NCBI GenBank assembly: GCA_037976565.1
Contig: CP137686.1
Location: 4,795,876-4,859,875, forward strand
From: Mesocentrotus franciscanus
Taxonomy: Eukaryota; Echinodermata; Echinoidea; Camarodonta; Strongylocentrotidae
Reading direction: 5' to 3'
DNA length: 64,000 bases
Shown in pieces: positions 33,661-46,201 of the stretch. The number at the start of each line of letters is the position of its first letter. Position 1 is the stretch's first letter. The translations under genes and the position numbers were made by a program. The notes beneath the pieces were generated by a model, which saw nothing but the letters and a program-made list of their open reading frames with translations, was not told where the DNA came from and made no database searches.

Positions 33661-35610
33661 GTGATATTACCGATTCAGCAAAGCCTGCTTCTCTGATTGT
33701 TCTGCTTCCTTGTATAAGAGTTGGTTTGCTATTTAATAGGGTAGTATTTCCCTATGAGAGAGTAGGGATAACGCTTGTGTCATGTTCGCATCGCTGTGCT
33801 GTGGGTTTCCTTTTTGTTGTACAAGTCTACTATATGATAACAAAAGGGGAACGATGTAGAGTAGTATACGTTAACACAGAAGGAAAAATAAGTTCGTATC
33901 CTAACAACTCTTTCTTTATGATAAAAAAAGGGGAGCACAAATGAAAACTAAACGACCCTTTGGCGTTGCTGGAAGTTCAACCATTGACACGTAATGGATA
34001 CAGGGACGTGACAACATGACGACACTATAGTCTTTAACCCAATGCTCTATTCTGACACTTTAAAACAATTTCATGAATCCTTGAGCATAGCCTAACTCTG
34101 TCAGTCTCTGGCTGTGTCACAACTGTAACTTCAGGGCCTATGGCGTGTAGAAGACCGTGCAGTATAAATAGTCTTACCGTTCAGACACTCTTTTACCAAA
34201 TTTCGACTAACAAGAGTCTGTGAGAGCAGACTACTTCGACACAGTCAGACAGGCGGAACAATAGATTCTTAATAACGTGTTGAATTGCCAAGAAAAATAC
34301 AGTCATATATCACATGACCTTGAGTGAACTTGAACGTTCGGTGGAAAACATAACAGATCGACAAAAGATTCGCAAGTTGCGAATGGGACAAATATTCACA
34401 TCATTTCGCAAGTGCGCATTCAACCAGACCCATTAGGAATAATATGATTCATAACATCACGGGAAAAGAGACTGAAGTGATTTCAACAACGAAAGGTTTT
34501 TTAATCACAAACCCAGATGAAAGATGATATCAGTGATTTGGGTACTCCATTAATCAAACGGGACTTAATCTATAACATGATGATGAACACGCATTTGTCC
34601 GATAAAACTGATGATTTCTTAGCTCTTCTTTAAAGTTCCAAATTGAGCTCAGTAACGGTTCTAAAGAGTGTCTTGGGCGCTCAACCCCCAAGTCTTGATT
34701 ATGAATGAATTTAAGCGAGGCACAGTCGAAAATAAATGCAAGAAATTATCCCTTTTATGAATCCCTGAAAAAGTGGAACCCCTTGATCTAACTGATGGAT
34801 ATTCCTTGAAGGGACCTATGATACAAAATGTGGAAAAACTGATCTGATCGATTCTCTATATTATTATAATTTGATTAAAATTTAGGTGAATGTAAATCGT
34901 CACAAAGCAATGAATTGGCTCAGCTCTATATACCATTCCAAACATTTAAGTGTTGAAAGATTTGTAAAAGCTTGTTTTAGGCCTATGTCTTATTTTCATG
35001 GAAAACGGTTGGGGAAAATTCAAAAATTGGAAGGGAGAATTTACTGTTAGAGGGTGTTGCACAGTGACGCCTTCAAAGAAAACCATAAATATCTTTGTGG
35101 TTCGAGAATTTTTTTCAGGATTGTTTGCATGTTAGAGGGTTAGTACAGTATAGAAGGAATATAATAAGTAACATTTCATACAAAAAGTACTCAGTTTTTT
35201 CATCAACCTTCAACAATGTTACAATGTTGTCCAGAAACGAAAATGGAAATCCAATCAACTCTACACACATCACACGCCAAAGGTGCCACTGATGCTCTCA
35301 TCATTGGTCTCTTAATTATGATCTTTAGATAATATTTTTGTCCTTAAATAATGAACAATCAAAATGTAAATTCTGTAGATTTGTACGTCCTTTGAGAAAC
35401 CAATGCCAGGAATGGTGAGAGCAAACAGTGGCATGAAATGCCTGCCATATTTCAAGTCGATCTTATAGTCTTTGTGAAACACTCCCCTGGATGTACTACT
35501 GTTAGATACTTCTGCATACAATGTAGGCCGTATAGGCGTAAACCATGCATACGATAATGGAATGGTGAATTTTTCACAGGATTTTTCATTTGATTACGTA
35601 CGTACGTCCC
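33661..35610. other. No gene recognised; SINE-like fragments
   Basis: Contains dispersed-repeat text near 34020-34260 (CCTTGAGCATAGCCTAACTC, AACAAGAGTCTGTGAGAGCA) shared with 19.2, 37.9 and 47.1-47.5 kb. The rest is unrecognised. Confidence 0.4.
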
Positions 35611-35613
35611 GTT

Positions 35614-37330
35614 CTCGTGATCGCGTTATCTCAAGAACCAAATGATGGATTACCGCCAAACTCGGGTCATGTATGTATCTTGCAGAGCTAATGAACTGAT
35701 TAGATTTTGGGGTCACGAGGTCAAAGGTCAAAGGTCACAGGGCCCATTATGTATGCAAAAATAGCTCGTGATCGCGTTATCTCAAGAACCGATTGATGGA
35801 TTACCGCCAAACTTGGGTCCTGTATGTATCTTGCAGAGCCAATGAACTGATTAGATTTTGGGGTCACGAGGTCAAAGGTCAAAGGTCACAGGGCTCATTA
35901 TGTATGCAAAAATAGCTCGTGATCACGTTATCTCAAGAACCGATTGATGGATTACCGCCAAACTTGGGTCATGTATGTATCTTGCAGAGCTAATGAACTG
36001 ATTAGATTTTGGGGTCACGAGGTCAAAGGTCACAGGGCTCATTATGTATGCAAAAATAGCTCGTGATCGCATTATCTCAAGAACCGATTGATGGATTACC
36101 GCCAAACTTGGGTCATGTATGTATCTTGCAGAGCCAATGAACTGATTAGATTTTGGGGTCACGAGGTCAAAGGTCACAGGGCTCATTATGTATGCAAAAA
36201 TAGCTCGTGATCACGTTATCTCAAGAACCGATTGATGGATTACCGCCAAACTTGGGTCATGTATGTATCTTGCAGAGCCAATGAACTGATTAGATTTTGG
36301 GGTCATGAGGTCAAAGACAAAGGTCACAGGGCTCATTATGTATGCAAAATAGCTTGTGATCACGCTATCTAAGAACCGATTGATGGATTACGGCCAAACT
36401 TGGGTCATGTACAGGTATGTATCTTAATTGCAGAGTCAATGAACTGATTAGATTTGGGCGTCATGAGGTTAAAGGTCACAGGGCTCATTTTTAAAGCCCA
36501 AGTCCACTCCAAAAATAACTTACTTTCAATAGAACCAGAAAAATCTGACAAAACAATCAAAAAAAGTTTGACCAAAATCGGATAACTAATAAGAAAGTTA
36601 TGAATTTTTAATGACATGAACAACTTTGAAAATCACTACACAAATTGGCAACTCACTCATGAGTCTGTGACGTATGGTCCTCACTATCCACTAATTATTT
36701 TCTTTATATTGATAATATAAATTTCCTATTTTCACCCTAAGAATCTTATTTCTTCACACCAGCATCCAAGTTAGATTGTTAGTAATATGTTTTTGTGTGG
36801 ATGCACAAATAAAGAGTAATTTTGTCCAGTTAAATCATGAAAAATTGAATTTTGATAAACTATTTATATAAAAATCAATAATTATGAAATACAATATTCA
36901 GAAAATAGTATCAATTCTTCAAAATTCATAAAAGTTTTTGGGAAATGTCATGCACGCAATATGATACAAATCATATAACCTGGGCAAAGGCATGGGGAAA
37001 TCAAGTTTTGGGGATAAAAAGGAAATTAATGGGATTAAACTATATAAAGCAATTGATAAGTTGTGAGGACATGACGTCACAAACTGATAACCATCTTGGC
37101 AATTTGTGTTGTGATTCTCATTGTTCCATAGTTTTACATACTTTTTCAAAAATTCATAACTTTCTTATTAGTTATCCGATTTTGCTCAAACTTTTTTTGA
37201 TTGGTTTGTCTGATTTTTCTGCTTTTATTGAAAGTAAGTTATTTTTGGAGTGGACTTGCCCTTTAATCCTAAAATAGCTCGTGATCGCGTTATCATTAGA
37301 ACCAACAGATGGATTACAATCAAACTTGAA
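35614..37330. repeat. 144-151-bp satellite with DR1-like motifs, interrupted by a MITE
   Basis: Six tandem units begin CTCGTGATCGCGTTATCTCA at 35614, 35765, 35916, 36060, 36204 and 36353. A seventh partial unit resumes at 37278 after the MITE at 36491-37266. Each unit includes ACCGCCAAACTTGGGTCATG, TTGCAGAGCCAATGAACTGA and GAGGTCAAAGGTCA. Units 1-2 have three consecutive AGGTCA half-sites, units 3-4 have two, and units 5-6 are mutated. Confidence 0.9.
36491..37266. mobile_element. TTAA MITE, AGCCCAAGTCCACTCC family
   Basis: TTAA lies at both ends. Inverted arms of about 115 bp begin AGCCCAAGTCCACTCCAAAA and continue ATAACTTACTTTCAATAGAA, ATCGGATAACTAATAAGAAAG. The element is inserted in the satellite, which continues on its far side. 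Confidence 0.88.
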
Positions 37331-37721
37331 TTTTAAAAATTGCTTCCATTTTGGTTTGAAAAATTGCTCTATGGCGGAGGCATCATTTTCGACTGCGCGC
37401 AGTTGAAGTTCCATCTAGTTTTATCCTGGACCATGGTCGGTCCGATTTCCTGAAGGAATTAACGAGAAGAAATGTTTGTTAAACATTCATACTGAATAAA
37501 CGGCCGGCTCTCAGTAGTCGTTGTCAGGCTATCCCACAATAATTGAAGTGTATTATTGTGTTATTTGTTTGTACTGGGAGTCAAGAGGGATGATAGACTA
37601 AATAATATGTGAAGTTATAGGACAGACCACCCTAAACTTGGCCTAAAGTAAAGAGTTTCAGGGAAATGATAAAAGGAAAATGATAAAGTCAAATCGGTGT
37701 GTGATAAATCCCCATGAACCA

Positions 37722-38000
37722 TTTGTAGAGGTGTCGTCGTCGAGTGGTTTGAGAACTTGACTGGAAATGTAAAGGTCGTGGGTTCGATCCCCGACACGGA
37801 CTTTGGCGCAACTCCATACCTAGTTTGCAGGCACAAACCGTTGTCAGACGATCTGCGTAATAATTGTCGGCACTATTGGACTAGGTTGACATCATACTGC
37901 ATCTATACTTTAGCTGGTGTTGTTGTCTTAGGAATGGTGATACGTTGTCAAATGAGAGTCTTTACCGGCAGACTACTCCATGGCGAGGGGATATATGGAG
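37722..38000 (+). mobile_element. tRNA-derived SINE
   Basis: The tRNA-like head at 37728-37802 has A box GTCGAGTGGTTTGAGAA and B box GGGTTCGATCCCC, like a Ser/Leu-type tRNA. The body CAGGCACAAACCGTTGTCAG and GAGAGTCTTTACCGGCAGAC follows. A head of the same type on the other strand is at 50912-50972. Confidence 0.65.
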
Positions 38001-39140
38001 ACCTTATAGGATGACGAAAGCCTTTGTGATAGAAATCGACCATATTGGTAGGAATACTCCCCAGGGAGTGGAAATGGTGCACACTGTGTGTATAAGGAAT
38101 AATCCTGGTCGTGGTTTCTAAACTTTCAAAGTTATATTGTAGTTAGCGACTATGTGGACGCACTCGGGGTTACGAAACTTTAAGTTTACTCGAAGTTACA
38201 AACCGCGAAGGTCTTAACTCGAAGTTATGTGCGATACAGACGCAATAGACTTCTATGAGACTATGATACACCAGCTTTCCGGCTTGTAGTCTTTTAAATT
38301 TAATCTTTAAAAGTTTGTTAATGGATCGTTTTTTATAACTTCGAGGTTTCGCAATCTTCAAAAGTAAAACGTCGACTGTTCCGTGTGTGAACATGGCTAA
38401 TGTGAGATTCGCTATACAAGAACGGAATTTCGCTTCCCATTTCATTGAACTGACTTCTCAACAAAATTAATAGGGCAACTACTTGTAACCACAAAATTAC
38501 CCCGTCATAACAGCGGCGGTTAGCAAAGGAAGCTATCAAATGACATCACCCGCGTAATTAGCTTCCTCGTGATATTTTACAGATAAACTAGAACGATTCA
38601 TTTAGTGGAGAATAAGAGGGGAAAAACCTCAAGTATAACTTACGTTTTGAATCTTCCCCATTAGCGAGGAGTTACTACTTCTACTACTTCTAACAACGAT
38701 AATTTAAATAATAAAAATAATGATGTTAATAATAATAATAACAGTAATAATAATAATGAGAAGAAGAAGAAGAACATTTTTGATTACCCAGATGAGCCTC
38801 ATCATCATTGCTGCTCTTCCTGAGGGCCTTGCAATTGTCAATTGTCTTCCCAGAACGCAACCTTCTCTTTATTATATGAAGATACAGTTTCTGTCTTGAC
38901 AAAGGACTTGAAGCGAGAACCAACAGCGCAGCTAGGAAAGCAACCTATGATCTGTATGATTGTTTTCTTTCTTTTTCCGTACAGATCAGATCAGTGAAAG
39001 CAGCGAGGTACCATACTGCTACAGCTGACCTGAGATGGCGCTAGAGGAGATTTTGCGGTAGTGCTTCTATTACAGTACGACTTTAAAGGGATATATGATC
39101 GGCATTTTCCTTTAAAGCCAATAATTCAATTCCATTGCAT
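38001..39140. other. No gene seen; AAT microsatellite
   Basis: An AATAAT/GAAGAAG run lies at 38700-38775. The remainder is unrecognised. Confidence 0.4.
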
Positions 39141-39149
39141 GATAATTAT

Positions 39150-39258
39150 AAGATTGAGATAGAGAGAGAGAGAGAGAAAGCTGAATAGAGAGATAAATAG
39201 AGAAAAAGAGAGATGTATATACATGTATATAATAAAGAGAAAGAGGGGGAGAGAGGGT

Positions 39259-39291
<33 letters not shown>

Positions 39292-39298
39292 GAAGAGA

Positions 39299-39335
<37 letters not shown>
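39150..39335. repeat. GA microsatellite
   Basis: Long GAGA runs with interruptions. Ser/Leu-rich frames on the minus strand are artefacts. Confidence 0.9.
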
Positions 39336-39336
<1 letters not shown>

Positions 39337-39872
39337 GACAATAGATATACATGTACATTAAATGTATAAAAAGATCATTTTCAAGACCAATACAGAAGAA
39401 AGAAATATCATCAAAATTATAATCATGCACCGAAACATTACAACGAGGAAGGAAGTTGTAGACACGGAAAGAGAGAAAAGAGGATGGTTTAGCTTTTAAT
39501 ATTTTATGGTTTATACAACAGTTTCGTTAATATCAATGAAACTATTTGGCTTCTGATAATCTATTACCCAGAGTGCCTTTAAGGGGTGTCGGTAATTCTT
39601 CAAGAATATGATTGTACAAATATAACCTCTCGTGAATCAAGTAAGCGATAAAGTTAAAATTATGTTGTATTCTTGTTGATTACTATTATTGATGAATACC
39701 GTACAGAAATATTCCATATCAAATATGAAATATGATATTGTACGTCGTATAGAATAAATATGTACGGAACAATTTTCAAAATTGTAACTGGTAATTAGGA
39801 ATAAACTGTTCTTACTATTGTATTTTGACAATGATTTATATTTATTTGATGTGTTTGATAATAATCTACTTA

Positions 39873-40190
39873 CACTGCAACCAAAAATCGTCGATTTTTC
39901 TCACATTCCGGTGTTTCGCCGGAAGTTGCATATCAAATATCGGCGAACACGACGAAGAACGACGAAAAAATCCACCTTTGGGATGTGATTTTGTTTAAAC
40001 GCCTGCCGGAGTTACACCGATTTTTGCACTGTAAAAGCAAAATTCGGTAAGATACCGGTTTTTGCTCACGTGACTCCCCTCGCTTCCGTGCTAACGCATG
40101 AACGGTATGAGCAAACTTCGATGGTTTCTTCCAGTAGTTTAAATGGAAGGAAACAACAACAAAAATCGACGATTTTTCAAAATGGTGTTT
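39873..40190. mobile_element. CACTGCAACC element with AAAAATCGTCGATTTTT palindromes
   Basis: Starts CACTGCAACCAAAAATCGTC after TA. Related internal phrases (CACTGTAAAAGC, AAAAATCGACGATTTTTC) recur to about 40180. The right terminus is not clear. Confidence 0.45.
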
Positions 40191-40564
40191 GGGATGTGTA
40201 GATGGGCCTTCTGCTGAATTGTACTCTTTTCATCTTCCCTTAAGCATCTAGACTTTCACTAACTTATATTATGACCCCCAAAGGCATCCTTCCGTTGGGA
40301 ATCAGTTTCTTCAAACATCCCTATTTCCTACAGCACCTGTAAATCCACAAGCCATATCCCACACACTCCCATCATGTGTTATTATACTATTTGAAAACAG
40401 TGATTTATTTGATGTTCATACAGATTGAAATACATGTACCTCCAATTTGAGATCCAATGTGTTAACTACCCCATTGTTTTACATATTTTCAATATCAATT
40501 GAAACAATACCCCAAAGTTTTCAAATTTGGGGGCCAAAAGGGGCACCTGAAAAGAACATAAAGA

Positions 40565-40916
40565 TAGAGAGGCAAGGAGAGAGAGAGAGAGAGAGAGAGA
40601 GATAGGGAGAGGAATGGAGATCGTGAGAGTCAGAGAAGGCGAGAAGTCCGATAAGCAAAGAGAGATAGGGAGAGGGGGGAGAGTGAGAAAGAGGGCGAGA
40701 AGACAGAGAGGAAAAGAGAGAGTGAAGGAAAGAGGGAGAAAGATGGAGAAAGAGAAAGAGGGAAAAAAAAACATTCTACGTAAAACAGAATCAAATAATT
40801 ATCATGTACTGAAACATTATTATGAGAGAAGACAGGTAGGAGAGGGAGGGCGAAGAGAGAGAGAGAGAGATGGATAGAGAGAGAGAGAGAGAGATAGAGG
40901 AGGAGAGAAAGGGATG

Positions 40917-40948
<32 letters not shown>

Positions 40949-40965
40949 GTGGGGGTAGAACCGTA
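40565..40965. repeat. GA-rich microsatellite blocks
   Basis: Interrupted GAGA runs at 40567-40780 and 40850-40950 on the plus strand. No gene. Confidence 0.88.
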
Positions 40966-42107
40966 GAAGAAAATTGTAAAATAGCTAAGCTAATTTTCGC
41001 CGTGGACAGAATCAGTCGTGGGTTTGATTCCGTGGTCAAAATCACTGTGGGAGTTTGAATTCGCGACAGAATATTAGGCTATAAAATTAATTTCGTGACG
41101 AAATCACATTGTGAGATTGCTTAATTTTTTGCTTTAGTGACAAAATCCATTATTTGGGGTGATTTTGTGACGGAATCACACATGTGTCACATGGCGCTTC
41201 ATAATTCAGACATAAGCCATGTAAGGAAGTACATGGCTACAATATCCGAACATCGTGGTCCCATTAACTGTGCTTCCTGACATACTTAACTGAGGAAATA
41301 CTCGCTGAAAATGATGTAGTAGTCACTGCCGCTGCTGGCTTTGTGCTGACATAATATTGTGAAAGATATGCTTGCCAAGAATAGTATAGGCCTACAAATT
41401 TCCTATCAAGGTAGTTTGAGTTATAATTGTAAACGTCGCGTGCTAATGGCTAAAAAACACATTCCGTGAACGTATTATCAGAGGAAATATCGCCAATAAG
41501 AAAAAAGAAAATATTGGTACTGTATTTATTATATGTAATCATTTTATTTGTTCATCTTACTATCTTCTGAAAATAAATCATGTATACGCATTTTAAGAAT
41601 GAATCAACAGCAAGTGTCCAGGTACATGGCCCATTAACATGGTTACAGTAATTGATAGGGGGTACTGTTATCTTGGGGGCGGCACCCGTCTTACTGCAAT
41701 AAGAACTGCAAAATAATCAATCACCAAGTGAGGGGGCTGTTGGAAGGGGCCGTATCATCTCCCTTTCTTTTACTCCCTATCTCCTCCCCCTCTCTCTCCC
41801 CCTCCACCACCTCTCTCCCCTCCCCTCTCCCTTCTCCCACCCCCTCTCTCTCTGTCTCCCCCTCTCTCTGTCTCTCTATGTCTCTCTCTCAATCTCTGGC
41901 TCCTTTAATTTTTTTTTTTGGGGGAGGGGCATGATTGGGGAGGTGCTCATGCCCCAATGCCCGCTATGCTTTGCCATTGAGCTGGCATAGAGGTCACAAC
42001 TGAATGCTATTGATTTTGAAGCCGTTCTCAGGATGGATGATGCGAAATATTACAAACTGAAAAGTAGGGACAAAATCACGATAAAATGTATTTTGAGAAG
42101 GTCTTGG
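40966..42107. other. No gene seen; CT-rich block
   Basis: A CT-rich block lies at 41755-41900, followed by T and G runs at 41910-41930. It is similar to the blocks in 23.3-23.9 kb. Confidence 0.4.
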
Positions 42108-43228
42108 ACCCCTGTTACACATGCGTCGGCTTTAAAGCCGGCTTCGGAGGCGGCCTCACGCCTGCAATTTGAAGCCGCCTCGAGATCATCAAACCCCTGT
42201 TACACATATCTCGGGCCCGCAATTTTGTGTCTACACATAGGCCGGCCTCACGTCGCCTTTTCACGAGCTGGCGTTGGGGCGCACTCCAGGAAGACAGAAA
42301 GAGAAATTGATAGAATGATAAAAACTAAGAATAACATAAGGAAATACAGAAAGAGAAAGTGATAGAATGATAAAAACAAAGAATAACATAAGGGAACAGA
42401 AAGAGAAAGAGATAGAATTATAAAAACAAACAATAACATAAGAGAATGTGATAGAAGAAAGAAACAAAGATTAACATAAGGAAAGACAGAAAGAGAAAGT
42501 GATAGAATGATAAAAACAAAGAATAACATAAGAGAAGGTGATAGAAGGAAGAAACAAAGATTAACATAAGGAAAGACAGAAAGAGAAAGTGATAGAATGA
42601 TAAAAACAAAGAATAACATAAGAGAAGGTGATAGAAGGAAGAAACAAAGATTAACATAAGGAAAGACAAAGAGAAAGTGATAGAATGATAAAAACAAAGA
42701 ATAACATAAGAGAAGGTGATAGAAAGAAGAAACAAAGAATAACATAAGGAAAGACAGAAAGAGAAAGTGATAGAATGATAAAAACAAAGAATAACATAAG
42801 GAAAGACAGAAAGAGGAAGTGAAAGAATGATACAAACAAAGAATAACATAAGAGAAGGTGATAGAAGGAAGAAACAAAGAATAACATAAGGAAAGACAGA
42901 AAGAGAAAGTGATAGAATGATAAAAACAAAGAATAACATATAAGAGAAGGTGGCAAAGCGCGCCCGATGTATTATGTTGATATATGATGACAGGTCACTT
43001 AATTCCGCTTATAAGCCGGCCCCGAGTCCACTTTGGTGTTACACCTACTGATTGCGGGACTGAGTCCGGACTCGGGCCGGCCTCAAACCACATCCAGAGG
43101 TGGACTGAGTCCACCTGGCCTCAGTCCGGCCTCAGTCCGGCTTTTCAAAAAAAGTTGATGTTACACATACGTCGAGCCGCCTCCGGGGCCGGCCTCAGTC
43201 CACTTTCAGACGTATGTGTAACAGGGGT
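42108..43228. mobile_element. 1.1-kb ACCCCTGTTACACAT element carrying a satellite
   Basis: Ends ACCCCTGTTACACATGCGTC and the inverse of ACCCCTGTTACACATACGTC, flanked by direct CTTGG (42103-42107 and 43229-43233). Both halves contain further copies or pieces of the end (ACCCCTGTTACACATATCTC at 42191; GATGTTACACATACGTCGAG near 43156) and GCCGGCCTC(A) words. The middle (about 42290-42950) is a tandem repeat of roughly 52/105 bp based on AGAAAGAGAAAGTGATAGAA and AACAAAGAATAACATAAG. Its long Phe/Leu/Ser frames on the minus strand are artefacts. Confidence 0.78.
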
Positions 43229-43504
43229 CTTGGTTGCATTGTTATGTCGCTTTACAGCTGCTCGCTCACTAAATTTATCACGACAAATGGGTATCAAGTT
43301 TACTCCTTTGACCGAACACGCAGCTGTAATCACCATGACGGCATGGTCCTATGAGGAAACTATATAGGATAGGTCACAGATTAAAGGGATATGAGTTATG
43401 GTATTTAGAGACGAAAAATTAATGAGATTTCTCTTTCATTTTATTTCTTAGTGCAAGAATAAATATAGAATAAAGAACATCAACAATGCAATACTTGATA
43501 AGTG

Positions 43505-43560
43505 AAGGCGCGATGGCTCAGTGGTAGAGCAGTGGTCTCGTAACCGATAGGTCCCTTTGG
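43505..43560 (+). pseudogene. tRNA-like 5' half (Thr-type CGT loop)
   Basis: GCGCGATGGCTCAGTGGTAG, then AGC and a loop TCTCGTAA resemble the first half of a tRNA-Thr(CGT). The B-box half is replaced by G-rich sequence, so it is a fragment or SINE head. Confidence 0.5.
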
Positions 43561-43792
43561 CAAGGGGGGGGGTGAGTTCTGGTAAATAAAAGGGAAGATT
43601 GAGTTCTGGTAAAGTGAAAATTAATGAATTCATTTTATTCCTTAGAGCAAGAATATCAACAAAGCAATGACACATGAAAATGATTCCTCTTGAAATGCCC
43701 GTGTATTCCGAATCTACATCTATCTAAAGGTATTTTGAAATCTTGACTCGGACCATACATTGATGCCACAGAATTATGTAGGTAGTCCAACC

Positions 43793-43828
43793 ATGGAGCT
43801 ATTAGACCTGTCTAATAGCTCCATGGTC
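43793..43828. repeat. Short perfect hairpin
   Basis: CCATGGAGCTATTAGAC and its exact complement, with a 2-bp centre (CT). Confidence 0.9.
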
Positions 43829-43829
43829 C

Positions 43830-45060
43830 AACATACCCAATTATGTGTGCTGTGCGTTTCACTCTATGCGATTCTTTAACAAGATGCGTTCATTTCTTGC
43901 CATTCTGGTGATTCAAAAACCTCACAATAGAGAAAATTTCCCCGAATGTCAGTCAACTCTTTCAGTATAAATGACACATTTTAGCTGTAAAAATACAGCC
44001 ATTATATTCGGGCACCTTGCTGCTACAATATCAGGTTGTGGTTGCCTGAATATCGGAAATAAAGGTTGCAGCCTCTAGCGCCCCCCCCCCTCCCAGTCTC
44101 GTACACCTATTGGCTCATGACTGTGTAAATTTTGGGTCGCTCCAGGATCTCTGAATGTCAAAATATAGCCGGGATTAAACTGCATTATATACGTACACAA
44201 AAATAAGGCCCCTCCACCTCCGTAAACTACATGAGCGGACACATAATAAAACATGTGGCTAGAATTAATGATAACCATGGGAGGAAACAATTCTTATTGT
44301 CTGCTTGACATCACAAGAATCCTACCGGAAGTAGCAATGACCCAATAGCAAAACGTTCAAGTTCCATGTTTAGTTTACACATGTACTCGCATTGCCTCCC
44401 GATTTCAACGAGGAGTACAAAATTAATATTTGAAACACAAAGTCATTCTCTTTTTTGTTGCAATTCTGCAAAATCACAAAAATATGATTGAGTCCCTCTT
44501 GCAGGAGATAAAATAGTTTTTGTCTGCCCGATTAGAGGGCTCCACTCTGACAACTGTATCAATAAAAGGACTAGGACTAAGCAGAGACCTGCCATATATA
44601 TAATCCCTGGACTATTATGCCAAGACCACTGCAATATTGTACTGTACCATGCGATAACAAATTCAAGCTGCTTTTTGCGGTATCCGTTTCAGAGTTCACA
44701 TTCTCCGATCCACCTGCTTTAACGATTTAACCCGTTGGTCCAGAACGGGTCCGGTAACTATTAAAATAACAAGGTCTTTCAAAATCAAGAGAGGTCTACG
44801 TCCGCTAGTTTGAAGGCACAAAACTGTTTATTAGTCGTAATCGTAATGCAGAAAAGAGTGACTGGACTGAAAGACTATGTATACTCCACGGTCTACAGCA
44901 CTCCATAGGCTTTATATTATCGATGCTCCTGACAAAGCTCTGTTGTTGTTGTTGTTTGTGTTAACGCTATCGCGATAAAGCCTTGTTTCCGCTCTGTCTT
45001 TTCTTATTTCATGTTTTTTTCTCTTCTTCTCGAAGTTTTTTTGTGTGTCTGTAAATGTAA
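43830..45060. other. No gene seen
   Basis: Unrecognised sequence with a C-run at 44080-44092 and a TTG microsatellite at 44942-44958. Confidence 0.4.
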
Positions 45061-45486
45061 TTAAAGGGAACCAAAACCTTCATCCTAAGTTACCTTTATT
45101 GTAAAGTTTAAACGATATGAATAAGATTAGTGAAAAATTGAACAAAATCAGACAAGGTATAAGGAAGTTAAAGCTAAAGAAATAACTTGTCACCAGAGGG
45201 CGATATTTAATTTGATGGCGTCATTTGTGGACAACTCTCCATGCCTTCTGATCGGAATTTCACAATTTTTCATTTTCTTCGTATTCATTTGTGTTCAATA
45301 TCCGACTTCATAAAATGTGAAGTAGAATATCATTCTGCATTCTATATCTCGTTTTCAGGGGAGTAGATTATCTCAATCACAAGAAAGAAGGAAAAACATG
45401 AAATTCCATGATCGGAAGGCATGGAGAGTTGTCCACAAATGACGCCATCAAAGGTAACTTAGGATGAAGGTTTTGGTTCCCTTTAA
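45061..45486. mobile_element. TTAA MITE, AGGGAACCAAAACC family
   Basis: TTAA flanks 426 bp whose ends are inverted: AGGGAACCAAAACCTTCATC plus CTAAGTTACCTTT. Inner inverted segment TGATGGCGTCATTTGTGGAC, then AACTCTCCATGCCTTCTGAT, is also mirrored. Confidence 0.9.
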
Positions 45487-46201
45487 GCTCATTTGTGTGG
45501 TACTATAACAATAAGTATAACGCTTGAAATATTTTCTGTTGCAAAAAGTGGGAGGTTCGTGCCTTTTTTAAAACGAAATGACTGTAGGCCCTAAATCGGG
45601 ATTTCAAGCTGGTTGAATAGGTTTAACAGCTTGCCCGGACGGACGCACGGGCATGTAAAATGGCTTGTGAGCATTTTACGCCCTACTTTAGTTTAGTTCC
45701 GAACTTCTGATTCTAAACGATTACATGTGAAGTAGCTTTGGGTATCATTGTCACAACTCTGTACATAAGCTGTTCCTTATATGACACGGCCAGAGACTGA
45801 AGAGCCTATACTCTAGCTGCAGTGTCAAATTTGAGAGTGTGCCAGTAAGACTAAAAATAACCCGTCGAAATGATTGACCAAACATCTCAGCATCAAATCA
45901 ATCAAAATCCTATTTCAAGATAACTGCAAAATAAAGCGCGACATCCTGTCCAGAAGCTCTTCAATCTTGCAGACATATCAACAGGTGGGTGATTTGATTT
46001 AGTCTACAGCCACAGACACTAAAGTCCACTGCCTACACTGTTTCCATGTCGCACGCCCAATCTGCTGAGAAAATAACACACCCTCAACGCTTAACCGGAG
46101 ACAGTCCTTGCCTTTCATTCTCTCCCTCTATACGGGTGTATTTTCGGGGGTCGCGCGATCTAACAGAATCTGGACTATTGCATAACATGTGAGTATCAGC
46201 G

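Noticed and set aside
35614..36480. CRISPR or rRNA spacer array
   Set aside because: Units of 144-151 bp are whole tandem duplicates with no distinct spacers and no rRNA text nearby.
37728..37802. Functional tRNA-Ser or tRNA-Leu
   Set aside because: The T and acceptor stems are imperfect and a SINE body follows directly. The same head recurs at 50.9 kb.
39126..39430. Ser/Leu-rich minus-strand frames
   Set aside because: Direct translation of a GA microsatellite.
42248..42956. Minus-strand frames up to 209 codons rich in Phe, Leu and Ser resembling a membrane protein
   Set aside because: They are translations of an A/G-rich tandem repeat inside a transposon, with several overlapping frames equally long.
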